Assembly: GCF_008808095.1 (NCBI RefSeq)
Contig: NZ_CP023396.1
Location: 620,001 to 684,000, forward strand
Reading direction: 5' to 3'
Length of the DNA stretch: 64,000 nt
From: Pseudoalteromonas ruthenica
GTDB taxonomy: Bacteria > Pseudomonadota > Gammaproteobacteria > Enterobacterales > Alteromonadaceae
A model generated the notes under the pieces. That model saw only the letters and a list, made by a program, of their open reading frames with translations, was not told where the DNA came from and searched no databases. Below are positions 39,548 through 49,797 of the stretch, piece after piece; position 1 is the stretch's first letter; every line of letters starts with the position of its first letter. A program made the translations under genes and the position numbers.

Positions 39548-40093
39548 TTACTGAGCTTGAGGAGGGAAGTTGCTGAGAATATCTGCCACTGATTCACGTA
39601 CCACTTCGGTGCGCTCAATCGGGGTTTGATTCTTTTTCAGGCGTCCCTCTTTAGCTGCCCGCCACACTAACTGGTTTGAAGACCTATCAACGACATCAAT
39701 GACTAACGTACCTACCTCATACTCACGCGTGGTGGTTTGCACGTTGTAACCAATGCCCCAATAGTCCCAGCGAGCGCCGTAACCTGTAGAAAACGTATCG
39801 ACATCGACCTTGGTATCAACGGATGCATGGTAATTAATTAACACATCTGCTTGTTGTGGGGATACCAGTTCCATGCCCTTGGCGCGAAGCTCATCATTGA
39901 CCGCTTGTTGCACGCGGCGTTCCATTAGCTCACTAATTTGATAATTATTAGTGCCTTTGGTGAGGCTGGCATTGGGGATCCATGCGAAGGTTTTATATTG
40001 CGAGAAATCGACCGATTTGTCGTAGTCAAAATCCGGGTGCGAAGCACAGGCGCCCAGTAATAGTACCAAACCGGCTAGCAGAAGGTTTTTCAT
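39548..40093 (-). CDS. DUF4136 lipoprotein
   Basis: 181 residues from the ATG at 40093; 15 earlier codons in frame are not signal-like. Lipobox LLGAC with Cys16, so anchored in the membrane. The body matches DUF4136: SQYKTFAWIPN near the start, VLINYHASVDTKV in the middle and TLVIDVVDRSSNQLVWRAAKEG toward the end. Function unknown; such proteins occur widely as single envelope lipoproteins. It converges with the ykgJ-type gene. Confidence 0.88.
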   Translation of the reverse strand: MKNLLLAGLVLLLGACASHPDFDYDKSVDFSQYKTFAWIPNASLTKGTNNYQISELMERRVQQAVNDELRAKGMELVSPQQADVLINYHASVDTKVDVDTFSTGYGARWDYWGIGYNVQTTTREYEVGTLVIDVVDRSSNQLVWRAAKEGRLKKNQTPIERTEVVRESVADILSNFPPQAQ

Positions 40094-40442
40094 TGAATGC
40101 TCCTTAGTTGGGCAAAGTGTAAGTCCTACGAATAACATAACACAGGTTCTTAGAAAGCGAGAACTGCGTAGTCTGTTAGTTTTTTACCGCAGCCGTTAGT
40201 TCCCCGTAAAGAGAAAATTCGAATTTATTTAAAGCTAATTATATTTTTCTGTGGTAGTCTTTAACTTGCCTTGAGTTAAGGCGTGTAATGTGACGGTTTT
40301 GTGCGGCCAATGCTGTAAGAGTGACTATTTAGCTAGTGTGCCCTTAGTACTGTACCTGACCCATCGGCGGCGACACTGGCTCAGGGAGGATAGTGCCTAA
40401 TTTTAGGCGATTGATACAAATTGACTTACAGGAAAACTAAGT
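40094..40442 (+). promoter_or_regulatory. Intergenic region with long leader of the cold-shock gene
   Basis: About 350 bases without an ORF. Long structured 5' leaders are usual for cspA-type genes. The segment contains an inverted repeat in TGCCTAATTTTAGGC (about 40390-40410) near the start codon and a CCTTGAGTTAAGG palindrome near 40271. I cannot place the promoter with confidence. Confidence 0.4.
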
Positions 40443-40652
40443 ATGTCAGCAGAAGCACAAGGTAAAGTAAAGTTTTTCAACGAAGCAAAAGGCTTTGGCT
40501 TTATCGAACAAGAAAATGGTCCAGACGTGTTTGTTCACTTCAGTGCCATTAACGGTAACGGTTTTCGTACTCTTAACGAAGGCCAGCAGGTAACTTTCGG
40601 CATCAAACAAGGCCAAAAGGGACCAGAAGCGGAAAATGTAACACCCGTTTAA
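40443..40652 (+). CDS. Cold-shock protein (CspA family)
   Basis: 69-residue single-stranded nucleic-acid chaperone with the five-strand OB fold. RNP1 is KGFGFIEQ (about 17-24) and RNP2 is VFVHFSAI (about 30-37), and the N-terminal [15 protein letters not shown] is canonical. It binds RNA and prevents secondary structure in the cytoplasm. AGGAAA lies before the ATG. A hairpin terminator follows. Confidence 0.95.
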   Translation: MSAEAQGKVKFFNEAKGFGFIEQENGPDVFVHFSAINGNGFRTLNEGQQVTFGIKQGQKGPEAENVTPV

Positions 40653-40686
40653 TGCTTATTTGCTCACGCCTGTGAGCGAGTAATTG

Positions 40687-40711
40687 GTGAAGTCGAATCG
40701 GCTTCACTTTT
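40687..40711 (+). terminator. Terminator of the cold-shock gene
   Basis: GTGAAGTCG-AAT-CGGCTTCAC (nine pairs, one G-U) followed by TTTT. Confidence 0.8.
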
Positions 40712-40848
40712 CCCCCTCAAATTACACCTTCTTTGTCATATTAATTTAAAATAAGCCCTCCCAGCGTATAGTGCCTTTTTATTTTTGATATATTATCAAT
40801 CTTCAATTATTATTTAATCTCCATGTTCAACAATTAAAAGAGACCATA

Positions 40849-41154
40849 GTGAGAGAGATCAGAGCCTTTGCCAAAACGGCATCGATGAATGAGTTAGAGA
40901 AAGCAATTAATATTCTGAATACTGCGCTCGAAAGTCAGCAACAGCAGGAAAAAGCGAAACAGGAAGTTCTCGAACTGATGAAGGAAAAAGGGCTCAGTGT
41001 GGATGATATTGTTGACTCGAAACAGGACAAGCGAACTAAGGTTGAACCTAAGTATCGTCGCGAGTTTGAAGGAAAAGTAGTTGAATGGTCAGGCCGTGGT
41101 AAGCGTCCGAAAGCATTTCAAGATGTTGACCTAACTAAATACCTCGCAAAATAA
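40849..41154 (+). CDS. H-NS-family nucleoid-associated protein
   Basis: 101 residues. The N-terminal half is a helical oligomerisation domain (ASMNELEKAINILNTALES and a Gln/Glu-rich coil). The C-terminal half carries the H-NS DNA-binding core, KYRREFEGKVVEWSGRGKRPKAF (about 67-90). This corresponds to the YxxPxxGxxxTWTGxGRxPxxI motif of H-NS. The start is GTG at 40849; an ATG at codon 13 would trim the first helix. It is shorter than E. coli H-NS (137). It could silence AT-rich DNA such as the island at 27-33 kb, but that is speculation. Confidence 0.82.
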   Translation: MREIRAFAKTASMNELEKAINILNTALESQQQQEKAKQEVLELMKEKGLSVDDIVDSKQDKRTKVEPKYRREFEGKVVEWSGRGKRPKAFQDVDLTKYLAK

Positions 41155-41162
41155 TAACCTCC

Positions 41163-41184
41163 AAGGCCCGGTTTCGGGCCTTTT
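41163..41184 (+). terminator. Terminator after the H-NS-like gene
   Basis: AAGGCCCG-GTTT-CGGGCCTT followed by a short T run, nine bases after the stop. Confidence 0.88.
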
Positions 41185-41203
41185 ACTTACTTGGGTGTTA
41201 GTT

Positions 41204-42943
41204 GTGTTTACACTCCGAGATTACCAACAAAAAGCCGTTGATAGCACCTTAGCCCACTTTCGCCGCTCAGATAGTGCAGCCGTGATCGTACTTCCCACTG
41301 GAAGTGGCAAAAGTGTAGTTATTGCTGAGCTTGCGCGCCTTGCGCGATTCCCTATTTTGGTGCTGACTCATGTTAAAGAATTAGTACAGCAAAATGCCGA
41401 AAAATATAAAGCATTAGGATTAACACCAGGGATCTTTTCTGCAGGTCTTAATGAGAAAGAGTTAAACCAGCAAGTCACCTTTGCCAGTATTCAATCTCTC
41501 GCTAAAAGTAGAGATAAGCTAAAAAGGCAATACTCACTTATTATAGTCGATGAGTGTCACCGTATTAGTGACGATGAAAACAGTCAGTATTCACAGCTTA
41601 TTCAGCATTTAAAAAAAGCAAATAGCAGATTGAAAGTGTTAGGCCTAACCGCGACCCCATATCGCTTAACATCAGGATGGATATATCACCGCCACTATCA
41701 TGGCTTTGTACGTGGCTCGGCAGACGCGCCATTTAGCGAGTGTATATATGAATTACCGCTGCGTTATTTAATCAATAAAGGCTATTTAACCCCGCCGAAT
41801 TGCGTTGATGCTGCAGTGCAAAATTATGACTTTAATTCACTGGCATCCGGCCCCTCAGGTATACCCAGTGAAGGCGATATGAATACACTATTGCAATCGA
41901 GTACCCGGGCAACAAAAAGTATTGTCAATGATATTCAAGCGCAAGCAGATGCTAGACAGGGAGTAATGATATTTGCTGCCACAGTCAAACATGCTTATGA
42001 AATAGCTGACTATTTGAGTAGTGAGTCAGTAGCGGTTATAACTGGTCAGACACCGGCGGCTGAGCGTGATGAAATTATCCTTAGGTTTAAACGCAAAGAG
42101 CTAAAATACCTTGTTAATGTATCGGTATTAACCACGGGCTTCGATGCTCCACATGTGGATTTCATCGCCATTTTAAGGCCCACCGAGTCGGTTGGCTTAT
42201 ATCAGCAAATTGTGGGTCGAGGGTTGCGTTTGTGCGAAGGGAAAAAAGACTGCCTCGTGATCGATTATGCTGCCAATGGCTTTGACTTATTTTATCCAGA
42301 AGTGGGAGCGAAGCGCCCCGACCCGTTGAGTGAGCCGGTGCAAGTATTATGTCCGGGATGTGGCTTTGCCAATATTTTTTGGGGAAAAACGGATGCCAGT
42401 GGTCAAGTTATTGAGCATCATGGTCGGCGCTGTCAGGGGCTGCTTGATGATGGTGAGCAAGCGCAGCAGTGTGATTATCGCTTTAAATTTAAAGAATGCC
42501 CACAGTGCGGCAGCGAAAATGACATTGCTGCGCGCGAATGCAGTGCCTGCCAACATCAGCTGGTTGACCCAGATGATAAACTGCGAAAAGCACTTAATTT
42601 AAAAGAAGCCATGGTACTGCGCTGTAGTGGCTTAAGTTGTCAAATTACTCAGCCAAGCAAACTCAAAGTTACTTACTTTGATGAAGATGGGGCCAGTGTC
42701 GATGAGAGCTATGACTTTAATAATGCCAAGGTAGTGGCTCGATTTAATCGCTTTTACGCTAAGCGGCACACCGTTAGCGGAGTCACAACCTGGCACCATG
42801 CTCAGCAGGTGGTTGACCATCAGCACTGCCTGCAAGCACCTGATTTTGTGGTGGCGCGAAAGTCGAAACGATATGGGTGGCAGGTGAGTGACAAACTCTT
42901 TGACTATGAGGGCGCTTTTCGCAAGGCAAACGCCCTGTATTAG
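41204..42943 (+). CDS. radD: Superfamily II helicase RadD (YejH)
   Basis: DNA repair ATPase implicated in double-strand break processing and interaction with SSB. 579 residues from the GTG at 41204, which gives MFTLRDYQQKAVDSTL and aligns with E. coli RadD; a GTG three codons earlier is possible. Motif I is PTGSGKS, motif II DECH, motif III TATP and motif VI QIVGRGLR. After residue 380 come two zinc-binding clusters (CPGCGFAN and CPQCGSEND...CSACQ) typical of RadD. It lies alone between two terminator or intergenic stretches. Confidence 0.93.
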   Translation: MFTLRDYQQKAVDSTLAHFRRSDSAAVIVLPTGSGKSVVIAELARLARFPILVLTHVKELVQQNAEKYKALGLTPGIFSAGLNEKELNQQVTFASIQSLAKSRDKLKRQYSLIIVDECHRISDDENSQYSQLIQHLKKANSRLKVLGLTATPYRLTSGWIYHRHYHGFVRGSADAPFSECIYELPLRYLINKGYLTPPNCVDAAVQNYDFNSLASGPSGIPSEGDMNTLLQSSTRATKSIVNDIQAQADARQGVMIFAATVKHAYEIADYLSSESVAVITGQTPAAERDEIILRFKRKELKYLVNVSVLTTGFDAPHVDFIAILRPTESVGLYQQIVGRGLRLCEGKKDCLVIDYAANGFDLFYPEVGAKRPDPLSEPVQVLCPGCGFANIFWGKTDASGQVIEHHGRRCQGLLDDGEQAQQCDYRFKFKECPQCGSENDIAARECSACQHQLVDPDDKLRKALNLKEAMVLRCSGLSCQITQPSKLKVTYFDEDGASVDESYDFNNAKVVARFNRFYAKRHTVSGVTTWHHAQQVVDHQHCLQAPDFVVARKSKRYGWQVSDKLFDYEGAFRKANALY

Positions 42944-42973
42944 GGCGTGTGAAATGCTCCTGTACGGAATGCT

Positions 42974-43297
42974 TTAAGCCATTAGCCCCCAGCCGTCACC
43001 ATAACCATTGTGCTTATCAGCTAGACTTTCCAAATAGGCTTCGGTATCCATGATCACATCATGTTGCGGCACCATTTTGATACTTACTTTGACTTCAAAT
43101 ACGCCAGTGTCCGGGCAAGTTCCCAATTGTGAATCGGCGCTTAGTTCGGAACTTTTCAGTGCTTCTTGGTAACTAATAGCGTGTTCTTGCTTTTCAAATA
43201 GAATAAAGAAGTCCAATGTATGAAAGCCTGTCAAGTCCACACCTTCATCGTGTATTTGCTGTAACATGTGTCCGGTGTCGTCGTCGGGAAATTGCAT
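42974..43297 (-). CDS. rraB: Ribonuclease E inhibitor RraB
   Basis: Small acidic protein that binds RNase E and modulates mRNA decay. The ATG at 43297 gives MQFPDDDTGHMLQQIHDEGVDL, the canonical RraB start; 24 additional codons upstream in frame are not conserved. Blocks DFFILFEKQEHA and FEVKVSIKMVPQHDVI and the terminal GYGDGWGLM are family features. 107 residues, normal length. It is convergent with radD and divergent from tamA. Confidence 0.93.
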   Translation of the reverse strand: MQFPDDDTGHMLQQIHDEGVDLTGFHTLDFFILFEKQEHAISYQEALKSSELSADSQLGTCPDTGVFEVKVSIKMVPQHDVIMDTEAYLESLADKHNGYGDGWGLMA

Positions 43298-43438
43298 ACC
43301 TTGTCTCGTTTTTTTAAGAATCGATAAATTGTCTATTATCTTGTAAGAAATAAAAAGCCTTGAAGGCAAATTTTATTTATTCAGTGGGTGCGCGAAGTCA
43401 GTGGCATTTGTTAAACTGATGGACCCACTTTGGGACGT

Positions 43439-45232
43439 ATGAGTGATCTGACCATTCATTGTTGCAGTATTCTTAGATCATGGAGTTCTAGTCGTTTGAT
43501 TTTCTGCCGCTTTTTTATTCTTCTATCTATTTTAATATGGCCTGCTGTCACTGCACATGCTGCTGTGCAACAAGCAACAACCATTACTGGCTACAGCATT
43601 AACGGGTTATCAGGAGAGTTAGAAGAAAATGTTGCGCTTTATTTAGTGCAATTAAAAGGCGAGGTCCCCTCCAGGCAATTACAGCGCTATGCAAGCGCAC
43701 AAGTTAAAGCGAGTATGCGCGCACTGGGGTATTACCATAGCGAAGTAGAACTCAGCTTAGAGCGCAGCGAAGGCAAAGCGCAAGTAATTGCGAACATCAT
43801 ACCCGGCAAAGCGACGCGCATCGCTAGATTGGATTATCAATTTAGTGGTCCCGGAGAAGACGATCAGCAGCTTAAGGCGGTGCTTGATAGCTTACCTCTG
43901 CAGCAAGGGCAGGTTGTGCACCATGGCCAATATGATAGTGCTAAATCAGCCATAGATAGGCAATTGTTAGAGCTTGGCTACTTTGACGCCAAGTGGCAAC
44001 AATCTAAGTTGGCAATTAATCGCTCTCAACACAGTGCAGAGGTGGTGCTGCATGTGCAAACGGGCCCACGTTATGATTATGGGCCGATTAACATCAGCTC
44101 TGATACACCAGCAAGCAACTATATTTATTCTCTGGCGCATTTTAAAACTGGCCAGCCCTACCGTGCTACTAAGGTGTCAGAATTCAATCTTGCGTTATCG
44201 CAAACGCCTTACTTTAGCAGCGTCCGCGTTTATGCTGATATTCCTGCTCGGACTAATGGCGAGGTGCCGATTCGTGTGGAAGTCTTGCATAAACCACAAG
44301 ACAGCTTTGAAGTCGGGGGCGGCTATTCAACGGACTTAGGCCCCAAAGCCAGATTCAAATGGTCTCGTCCTTGGATCACCGAAGACGGTCACTATCTTGA
44401 GAGTAACCTGAATATTTCCAAACGTCAGCAAGACATCAGTTTTGCCTACACCGTGCCGGTGGACGACCCCAATGACGATATCTGGCGCTTTAGTCTGGGC
44501 TACAAGCTTGAGGATAATGTCGATACGGATATCTTCTCGAAAACACTGACTGGCTTAGTGCAAAGACAGTGGAAAGTGGGAAAAGATTGGATACGCACCG
44601 CATTTTTGCGCCGAGAGTATGAAGAGTTTCGCATTGGTGAGCAGCATCAGCGCACTAAGATGTTGCTACCCGGAGTGAGCTTTGCCCGCAAGCAAAGTAA
44701 AGGAGGCACCACGCCGTTTTGGGGTGAGCAATGGTTAATCAGCACCGAAGTGGGCACTGAGCACTTGGCTTCGACCACCGATATAGTCAGAGTACAGCTA
44801 CAGTATGCGTGGTTAAACACTTATTGGCAGCGCCATATGTTTTTTACCCGGGTCAATCTGGGTGCTATTTACGTGGATGATATTAATGACGTGCCGGTTT
44901 CTATGCGCTTCTTTGCCGGCGGCGATCAGAGTATTCGCGGCTATAAATATGAGTCTATCTCGCCTGAGCGTAATGGCTATAATATTGGTGGTAAATACCT
45001 AGCCACCGGCACCTTGGAGTATAATTATCAGTTTGCTGAGAATTGGCGGGCGGCGCTATTCGTTGATGCTGGAACCGCCACCAATGACTTCTCTGAATCA
45101 TGGTCGGTTGGCACCGGCTTCGGGGTGCGTTATTTAACCCCAGTGGGCCCCATCCGTATTGATCACGCGTGGGCATTATCCACACCTAATAACACCACTC
45201 GTTTGAGCATTACTGTGGGGCCGGAATTATGA
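43439..45232 (+). CDS. tamA: Translocation and assembly module outer membrane component TamA
   Basis: Omp85-family barrel that, with TamB, helps assemble or supply the outer membrane. 597 residues from the ATG at 43439 (a TTG three codons earlier is also possible): signal peptide ending near TAHA, three POTRA domains (about 35-275) and a C-terminal barrel with the family motif GDQSIRGYKYESISP (about 510) and a terminal LSITVGPEL strand. The start lies about 140 bases upstream of the divergent rraB. The stop overlaps the tamB start by four bases, so the two are coupled. Confidence 0.94.
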   Translation: MSDLTIHCCSILRSWSSSRLIFCRFFILLSILIWPAVTAHAAVQQATTITGYSINGLSGELEENVALYLVQLKGEVPSRQLQRYASAQVKASMRALGYYHSEVELSLERSEGKAQVIANIIPGKATRIARLDYQFSGPGEDDQQLKAVLDSLPLQQGQVVHHGQYDSAKSAIDRQLLELGYFDAKWQQSKLAINRSQHSAEVVLHVQTGPRYDYGPINISSDTPASNYIYSLAHFKTGQPYRATKVSEFNLALSQTPYFSSVRVYADIPARTNGEVPIRVEVLHKPQDSFEVGGGYSTDLGPKARFKWSRPWITEDGHYLESNLNISKRQQDISFAYTVPVDDPNDDIWRFSLGYKLEDNVDTDIFSKTLTGLVQRQWKVGKDWIRTAFLRREYEEFRIGEQHQRTKMLLPGVSFARKQSKGGTTPFWGEQWLISTEVGTEHLASTTDIVRVQLQYAWLNTYWQRHMFFTRVNLGAIYVDDINDVPVSMRFFAGGDQSIRGYKYESISPERNGYNIGGKYLATGTLEYNYQFAENWRAALFVDAGTATNDFSESWSVGTGFGVRYLTPVGPIRIDHAWALSTPNNTTRLSITVGPEL

Positions 45233-48200
45233 GCAAAGGGTATAAGCGTATTCTCCGTTGGTGTGGCGGCCTTGTGGGCACTATTTTAGTGACCTTATTT
45301 TGTTTGTTATTTACTGAGGTAGGTAACAAGGGTATTGCCTATGTAGCCAATCATAGCGTTGACGGGTTGCGCATTTCGCTCAAAGAGGGGCGGTTTTTAT
45401 ATGATGACCCATTTGATATCTCTTTTACCAGCGAGCAGATAAGCATCGATGCTGAGGCTGTGCGTATTGACTGGCAGTTATTGGGTTGTGCTGGGCTGTG
45501 CTTTCGCCAAGTTGGGGCTGAGTCGCTGACGGTGCAAGTAGCCGATCAGCAAAACGACAAGGCGGCAGCGACTGATGCAATGCCGCCGGCCAGCGAGCCA
45601 ATATCACTGCCGACTATCACCATCAAAAGTCTATTTTTAGGACAAGCCAACTTCCGTGCTGCGGGCCTTAGCGTGTCAGCACGGGATTTTAAATCAGCGC
45701 TTGAGGCGCATCAACGAGACGTTAAGGTGCAGCCGTTGCGTCTGCGCTCGCTTGAACTTACTTTACCTGAGAGTGAGCAGCAGCCTTCCTCAGCACCACT
45801 TGAGGCGCTGCCACCGTTACCGCCTATCGCTTTTGATTTAGGCATCAATGCGCAGCTTAAAAGTGCACAGGTTGCTGACATTATTATCACTCAAGGGCAG
45901 CAAAGCCATCGTATCAGCGATTTAAAAGTGGCTGTGGCACTGCAACAACAGCAGTTGAGCGTTTCACAACTATCAGCCGCCTACCAATTGCCTGCTGATA
46001 TCGCGACAAACGAAGGGGATACACTTGAGGCCCAAGCTCAGGGTCAATTCTCTTTTGCTGATGGCAACCCTTTAACACTGTCGCTGCAACTAGCTGCCAT
46101 GGGCGAGCGCAGCGAGCTTTCATTCACGGGCAGTTTAGATGAACTTAATGTCCAGGCGCGTAATCAAGGCAAATATACCTTCGAATTAGACGCACAGGCA
46201 CAATTACGAAAGCAAAATTGGCCTTTTGAGTTGGCGTTTTCACACGCACCTTGGCAGCTTGAGGTGCAGGGCCAGCCGTTACAGGTAGAACGCACCAACA
46301 TTAATGCATCGGGTACTTTAGATAACTACCGCTTAGATGTTGATGCATTGACACAGCTAGCAGCATACCCACAAGTGAGCACTTCTTTACAGGCTCAAGG
46401 AAGCCTTAGCGGCATCAACGCTGCGCCGTTGCAATTGCGAGCGAATGATAGCCACGTTGAGGTAACAACATCAATAGCCTGGCGCGATGGTATTAGCGCT
46501 GATTTTTCTGCGCAGCTAACTAATTTGCACAGTGAGTACTTATTAGACACCGTGCGCAGCGATCTATCGGGCCAGCTGCAAGGCCGAGTGAGTGTTGAAT
46601 CACCCCGGCAGTGGTGGGTGGAGCTTAAACCGTCGTCATTATCAGGCACGATAAACGAGCAACCGCTCACATTTAATGCCGAACTGAATATTGATAGCGA
46701 TCTCAGTGGCGATATTCATGCTTTTAGTGTGCGCCAAGGGGAGAATACATTGGTTATCAATGGCCGCATTGATGAGCAGTGGCAACTAGCCGGCGAATTA
46801 AACTTGTCATCATCATCGCCACTTTATCAAGGTTATTCAGGGCAGGGACACGCTCAGTTTAGTATCGAAGGGCAACGTTTATCTCCTAAGCTGCAATTGC
46901 AATTGCAACTAGCGACTCTGCAAGGTGAGGGATTGCGAGTGAGCGACGCAACATTAGATATTACAGGGCAATATCAACAAGCCGACTTAGAATATGACCT
47001 GGATGCAGAAGTAGCTAATGTTAGCCTTGATGGCCAAGTTATCAAGGGCATTCAAGTACAGTCTCAGGGCTCACAACATCACCAACAAAACTATATTCGT
47101 GCTGGATTAGCTCAAGGGCAAGCGCAGTTGGCGTTTCAGTCTGAACTGCAACAGCAGCAATTGAGCTTGGCAATTACCGAGTTGGAATTGCGCGGCGACG
47201 AGTATCAGGTCGCACTGGAGCAAAGTACCGAGTTGGACATTGATCTGGCCCAGCAGAGCGTGCGCACTAAGCCCTTTTGTTTAAAGGGCAATGCCATGCA
47301 CTTATGCATAGAGCCCAGTGATATCAGCGCCAAGCAGGGATACGTCAATGCTAAGCTTGACTACTTTCACTTACAGTCTCTTACCACTTTGCTCGGACCC
47401 AACCTGGGTATAGAGGGGCAAGCGCAAGGACATGCGCAGTTGGTATGGCAAGATAACCAAGCAATGCAGATTGATGCTGAGTTCCATACCCAGCAATTAC
47501 AAGGGTTGTATAGAAACCAAGGGCAGTTGCAGCGATTGCCTGTGGAAACCTTAATGATAAAGCTAAGCAGTGATGCAAAAAATGCCAATGCTAAGCTAAG
47601 CATAGACTCCTCAGTGGTTGGCAGTATTGACGCTGATTTAGCCGTAGAGGATATCACTCAAGCGCAACAACTCTCTGGAGAGGTGCACCTAACAGATACC
47701 GACATCAGTAAATTCGCTCACTTTGTGCCTGATGTGAGGAAGTTAGCGGGCAAGTTAAGTGCTAATCTAACTCTCAGCGGCACGTTAGCGCAGCCCTACC
47801 TTAATGGTGAGCTCAAGGCGCATGAATTGGCAATTGAAGGGGACGCACTGCCGGTAGCACTTGCTAACTCTCGTCTCGAAGCTGAACTCGATGGTGAGAG
47901 TATGACCTTGGAGGGGGAATTGCTCACCCCTGATGGTGGCAAGCTTGCTATTGACGGCTCAGGTGTGTGGCTCAGTGATAATCCGGCACTTACCATTTCG
48001 CTCTCGGGCGAGCGCTTTATGGTGGTACCGCAGCAAGGGGTCAATGTCGCGATTTCTCCGGATTTAACCATAGATATTAGCGCCCAAAGTGTGCAAGTTG
48101 ATGGTCGTGTTGATGTTCCTTACGGACGTATCAAAATCAAAGAGTTGCCTAAAGGAGCGGTACAGGTCAGTGATGATGAAATCATTGTGGATGCACCACA

Positions 48201-48939
48201 AAAGCAGCAAAGTGCGCCATTCGCTTATCAAGTGCAGTTAGATGTGGGCGTACATGACGATGTGTATATAGACTCGTTTGGCCTAAAGTCCTACATCATG
48301 GGCGACTTGAAACTAACCGCGAGTAATGAAAGTCCGCCATTGGCAAGTGGCGAGTTAAAACTGGTGGATGGTAAATACCGTGCATTTGGCCAAGATTTAG
48401 TGATCCGTACAGGGCAAATTGGGTTCAGTGGTGCGCTTGATAAACCTTACTTAAATGTGCGCGCGATCCGTAATCCAGACACCACCGCCAACGGTGTGAT
48501 AGCGGGTATCGAGTTAATCGGAAATGTTGAACAGCCGAAATTAAACGTGTTCTCGGAGCCGGCCATGGATCGTTCACAAGCGCTTTCTTACGTGCTTAAC
48601 GGTCAGCCTCTTGGGGATGGTGATACGAACACCGATGCCATGCTAACGCAGATTCTTCTAGCCCAAGGTCTCAATCGCAGTGAGGGATTTGTATCGCGAG
48701 TAGGGGAAACATTTGGCCTCAGCGATATAACCTTAAATTCAAAAGGCAGTGGTGATGATACTAAGGTTGAAATTGCTGGCTATATCGCGCCGGGGATCCA
48801 AGTAAAATACAGTGTTGGTGTATTCGAGTCTATCAGTGAAGTGGCTGTGCGCTACCAAATACTGCAAAAACTATATATAGAGGTAACCAGCGGGCTTTAT
48901 GATACCTTAGATATATTGTATCGGTTTGATGTGGACTAA
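45229..48939 (+). CDS. tamB: Translocation and assembly module protein TamB
   Basis: Very long periplasmic protein (1236 residues) anchored by an N-terminal helix (about 13-31), followed by a beta-taco groove of repeated short strands rich in Gln. It ends in the DUF490/TamB domain (about 890-1236), which includes KLTASNESPPLASGELKLVDGKYRAFGQDL and QALSYVLNGQPL. It acts with TamA in the outer-membrane path, with roles proposed in phospholipid transport. Length and order are typical. Confidence 0.95.
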   Translation: MSKGYKRILRWCGGLVGTILVTLFCLLFTEVGNKGIAYVANHSVDGLRISLKEGRFLYDDPFDISFTSEQISIDAEAVRIDWQLLGCAGLCFRQVGAESLTVQVADQQNDKAAATDAMPPASEPISLPTITIKSLFLGQANFRAAGLSVSARDFKSALEAHQRDVKVQPLRLRSLELTLPESEQQPSSAPLEALPPLPPIAFDLGINAQLKSAQVADIIITQGQQSHRISDLKVAVALQQQQLSVSQLSAAYQLPADIATNEGDTLEAQAQGQFSFADGNPLTLSLQLAAMGERSELSFTGSLDELNVQARNQGKYTFELDAQAQLRKQNWPFELAFSHAPWQLEVQGQPLQVERTNINASGTLDNYRLDVDALTQLAAYPQVSTSLQAQGSLSGINAAPLQLRANDSHVEVTTSIAWRDGISADFSAQLTNLHSEYLLDTVRSDLSGQLQGRVSVESPRQWWVELKPSSLSGTINEQPLTFNAELNIDSDLSGDIHAFSVRQGENTLVINGRIDEQWQLAGELNLSSSSPLYQGYSGQGHAQFSIEGQRLSPKLQLQLQLATLQGEGLRVSDATLDITGQYQQADLEYDLDAEVANVSLDGQVIKGIQVQSQGSQHHQQNYIRAGLAQGQAQLAFQSELQQQQLSLAITELELRGDEYQVALEQSTELDIDLAQQSVRTKPFCLKGNAMHLCIEPSDISAKQGYVNAKLDYFHLQSLTTLLGPNLGIEGQAQGHAQLVWQDNQAMQIDAEFHTQQLQGLYRNQGQLQRLPVETLMIKLSSDAKNANAKLSIDSSVVGSIDADLAVEDITQAQQLSGEVHLTDTDISKFAHFVPDVRKLAGKLSANLTLSGTLAQPYLNGELKAHELAIEGDALPVALANSRLEAELDGESMTLEGELLTPDGGKLAIDGSGVWLSDNPALTISLSGERFMVVPQQGVNVAISPDLTIDISAQSVQVDGRVDVPYGRIKIKELPKGAVQVSDDEIIVDAPQKQQSAPFAYQVQLDVGVHDDVYIDSFGLKSYIMGDLKLTASNESPPLASGELKLVDGKYRAFGQDLVIRTGQIGFSGALDKPYLNVRAIRNPDTTANGVIAGIELIGNVEQPKLNVFSEPAMDRSQALSYVLNGQPLGDGDTNTDAMLTQILLAQGLNRSEGFVSRVGETFGLSDITLNSKGSGDDTKVEIAGYIAPGIQVKYSVGVFESISEVAVRYQILQKLYIEVTSGLYDTLDILYRFDVD

Positions 48940-48942
48940 CGC

Positions 48943-49797
48943 GTGTTTAAATGCTGGCTATGGGCATTGTCTTTATTACTGGTGATATGCGAGTGTGGTG
49001 CGCAGCAGTCGGTGACGATGCGTGTCGCACAGGCCGATCATCCTTATATGCAGGCGTTATTTACTAAACTAGCTGAGCGCATTGAGTGTTTGCACCAAAA
49101 GCAGGTCACATACCAGTATGTTGACCATCTGCCATCACAGCAACGAGCGATTCAACTGTTGGGGGATGAGCACGGTATTGATTTATTCTGGGGTGTGACT
49201 TCGCAGCAGCGAGAGCAACAAGGGTGGGCGATTTTAATCCCGATAGCCAAAGGCTTACTGGGTTATCGCATTGCGCTAGTGCGCTCTGATAATCCCGATA
49301 TCCTGGCGCAAAAAAAGTATATAAGCGATTTTTCATCATTACGAGTGGGTCTAAGTGAAGATTGGCCGGATGCCAACGTGTTCAGCCGTAACGGTTTCAC
49401 GGTGGATGCATTTTCTAAATCATCGTCTCATTACGATATGCTGAGAAAAGGCCGCTTCGACTTTCTGCCTGAGGAGCTCACAGCATTTGACCCCCAATCA
49501 CTGCCTGAGGGGCTTGTATACGACAAACACAATGTCTTTTATTACCCGTCGGTGGTGTACTTGTTTGTTGCAAAAGGAGATAAACAGCGCCACCAATTGC
49601 TGAGCTCGGCGCTGCGAAGCTTATTTTCAGATGGCACCATAGAGCGCTTACTGCACACCCATTTAGTCCCTAATATTGATGCGGCGGGACTGGCAACACG
49701 CAATTATATTCGCTTGACCAATCCGTTATTACCCGCCTCAGCACCGTTACATATTTCCCATTATTGGTATAATAATAAACAAGGAACTCGCCAATGA
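48943..49797 (+). CDS. Periplasmic solute-binding-like protein
   Basis: 284 residues starting at GTG 48943, three bases after the tamB stop: signal peptide (about 1-20, LLLVICECGA), then a two-lobe pattern as in SBP_bac_3 (MRVAQADHPYMQALFTKLAERI; hinge-like VALVRSDNPD; SSHYDMLRKGRFDFLPEE). A transporter permease or ATPase is not nearby, so it may be a sensor-like or orphan binding protein. The last codons overlap the next gene by four bases (ATGA). Assignment is by overall pattern, and the ligand is unknown. Confidence 0.65.
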   Translation: MFKCWLWALSLLLVICECGAQQSVTMRVAQADHPYMQALFTKLAERIECLHQKQVTYQYVDHLPSQQRAIQLLGDEHGIDLFWGVTSQQREQQGWAILIPIAKGLLGYRIALVRSDNPDILAQKKYISDFSSLRVGLSEDWPDANVFSRNGFTVDAFSKSSSHYDMLRKGRFDFLPEELTAFDPQSLPEGLVYDKHNVFYYPSVVYLFVAKGDKQRHQLLSSALRSLFSDGTIERLLHTHLVPNIDAAGLATRNYIRLTNPLLPASAPLHISHYWYNNKQGTRQ

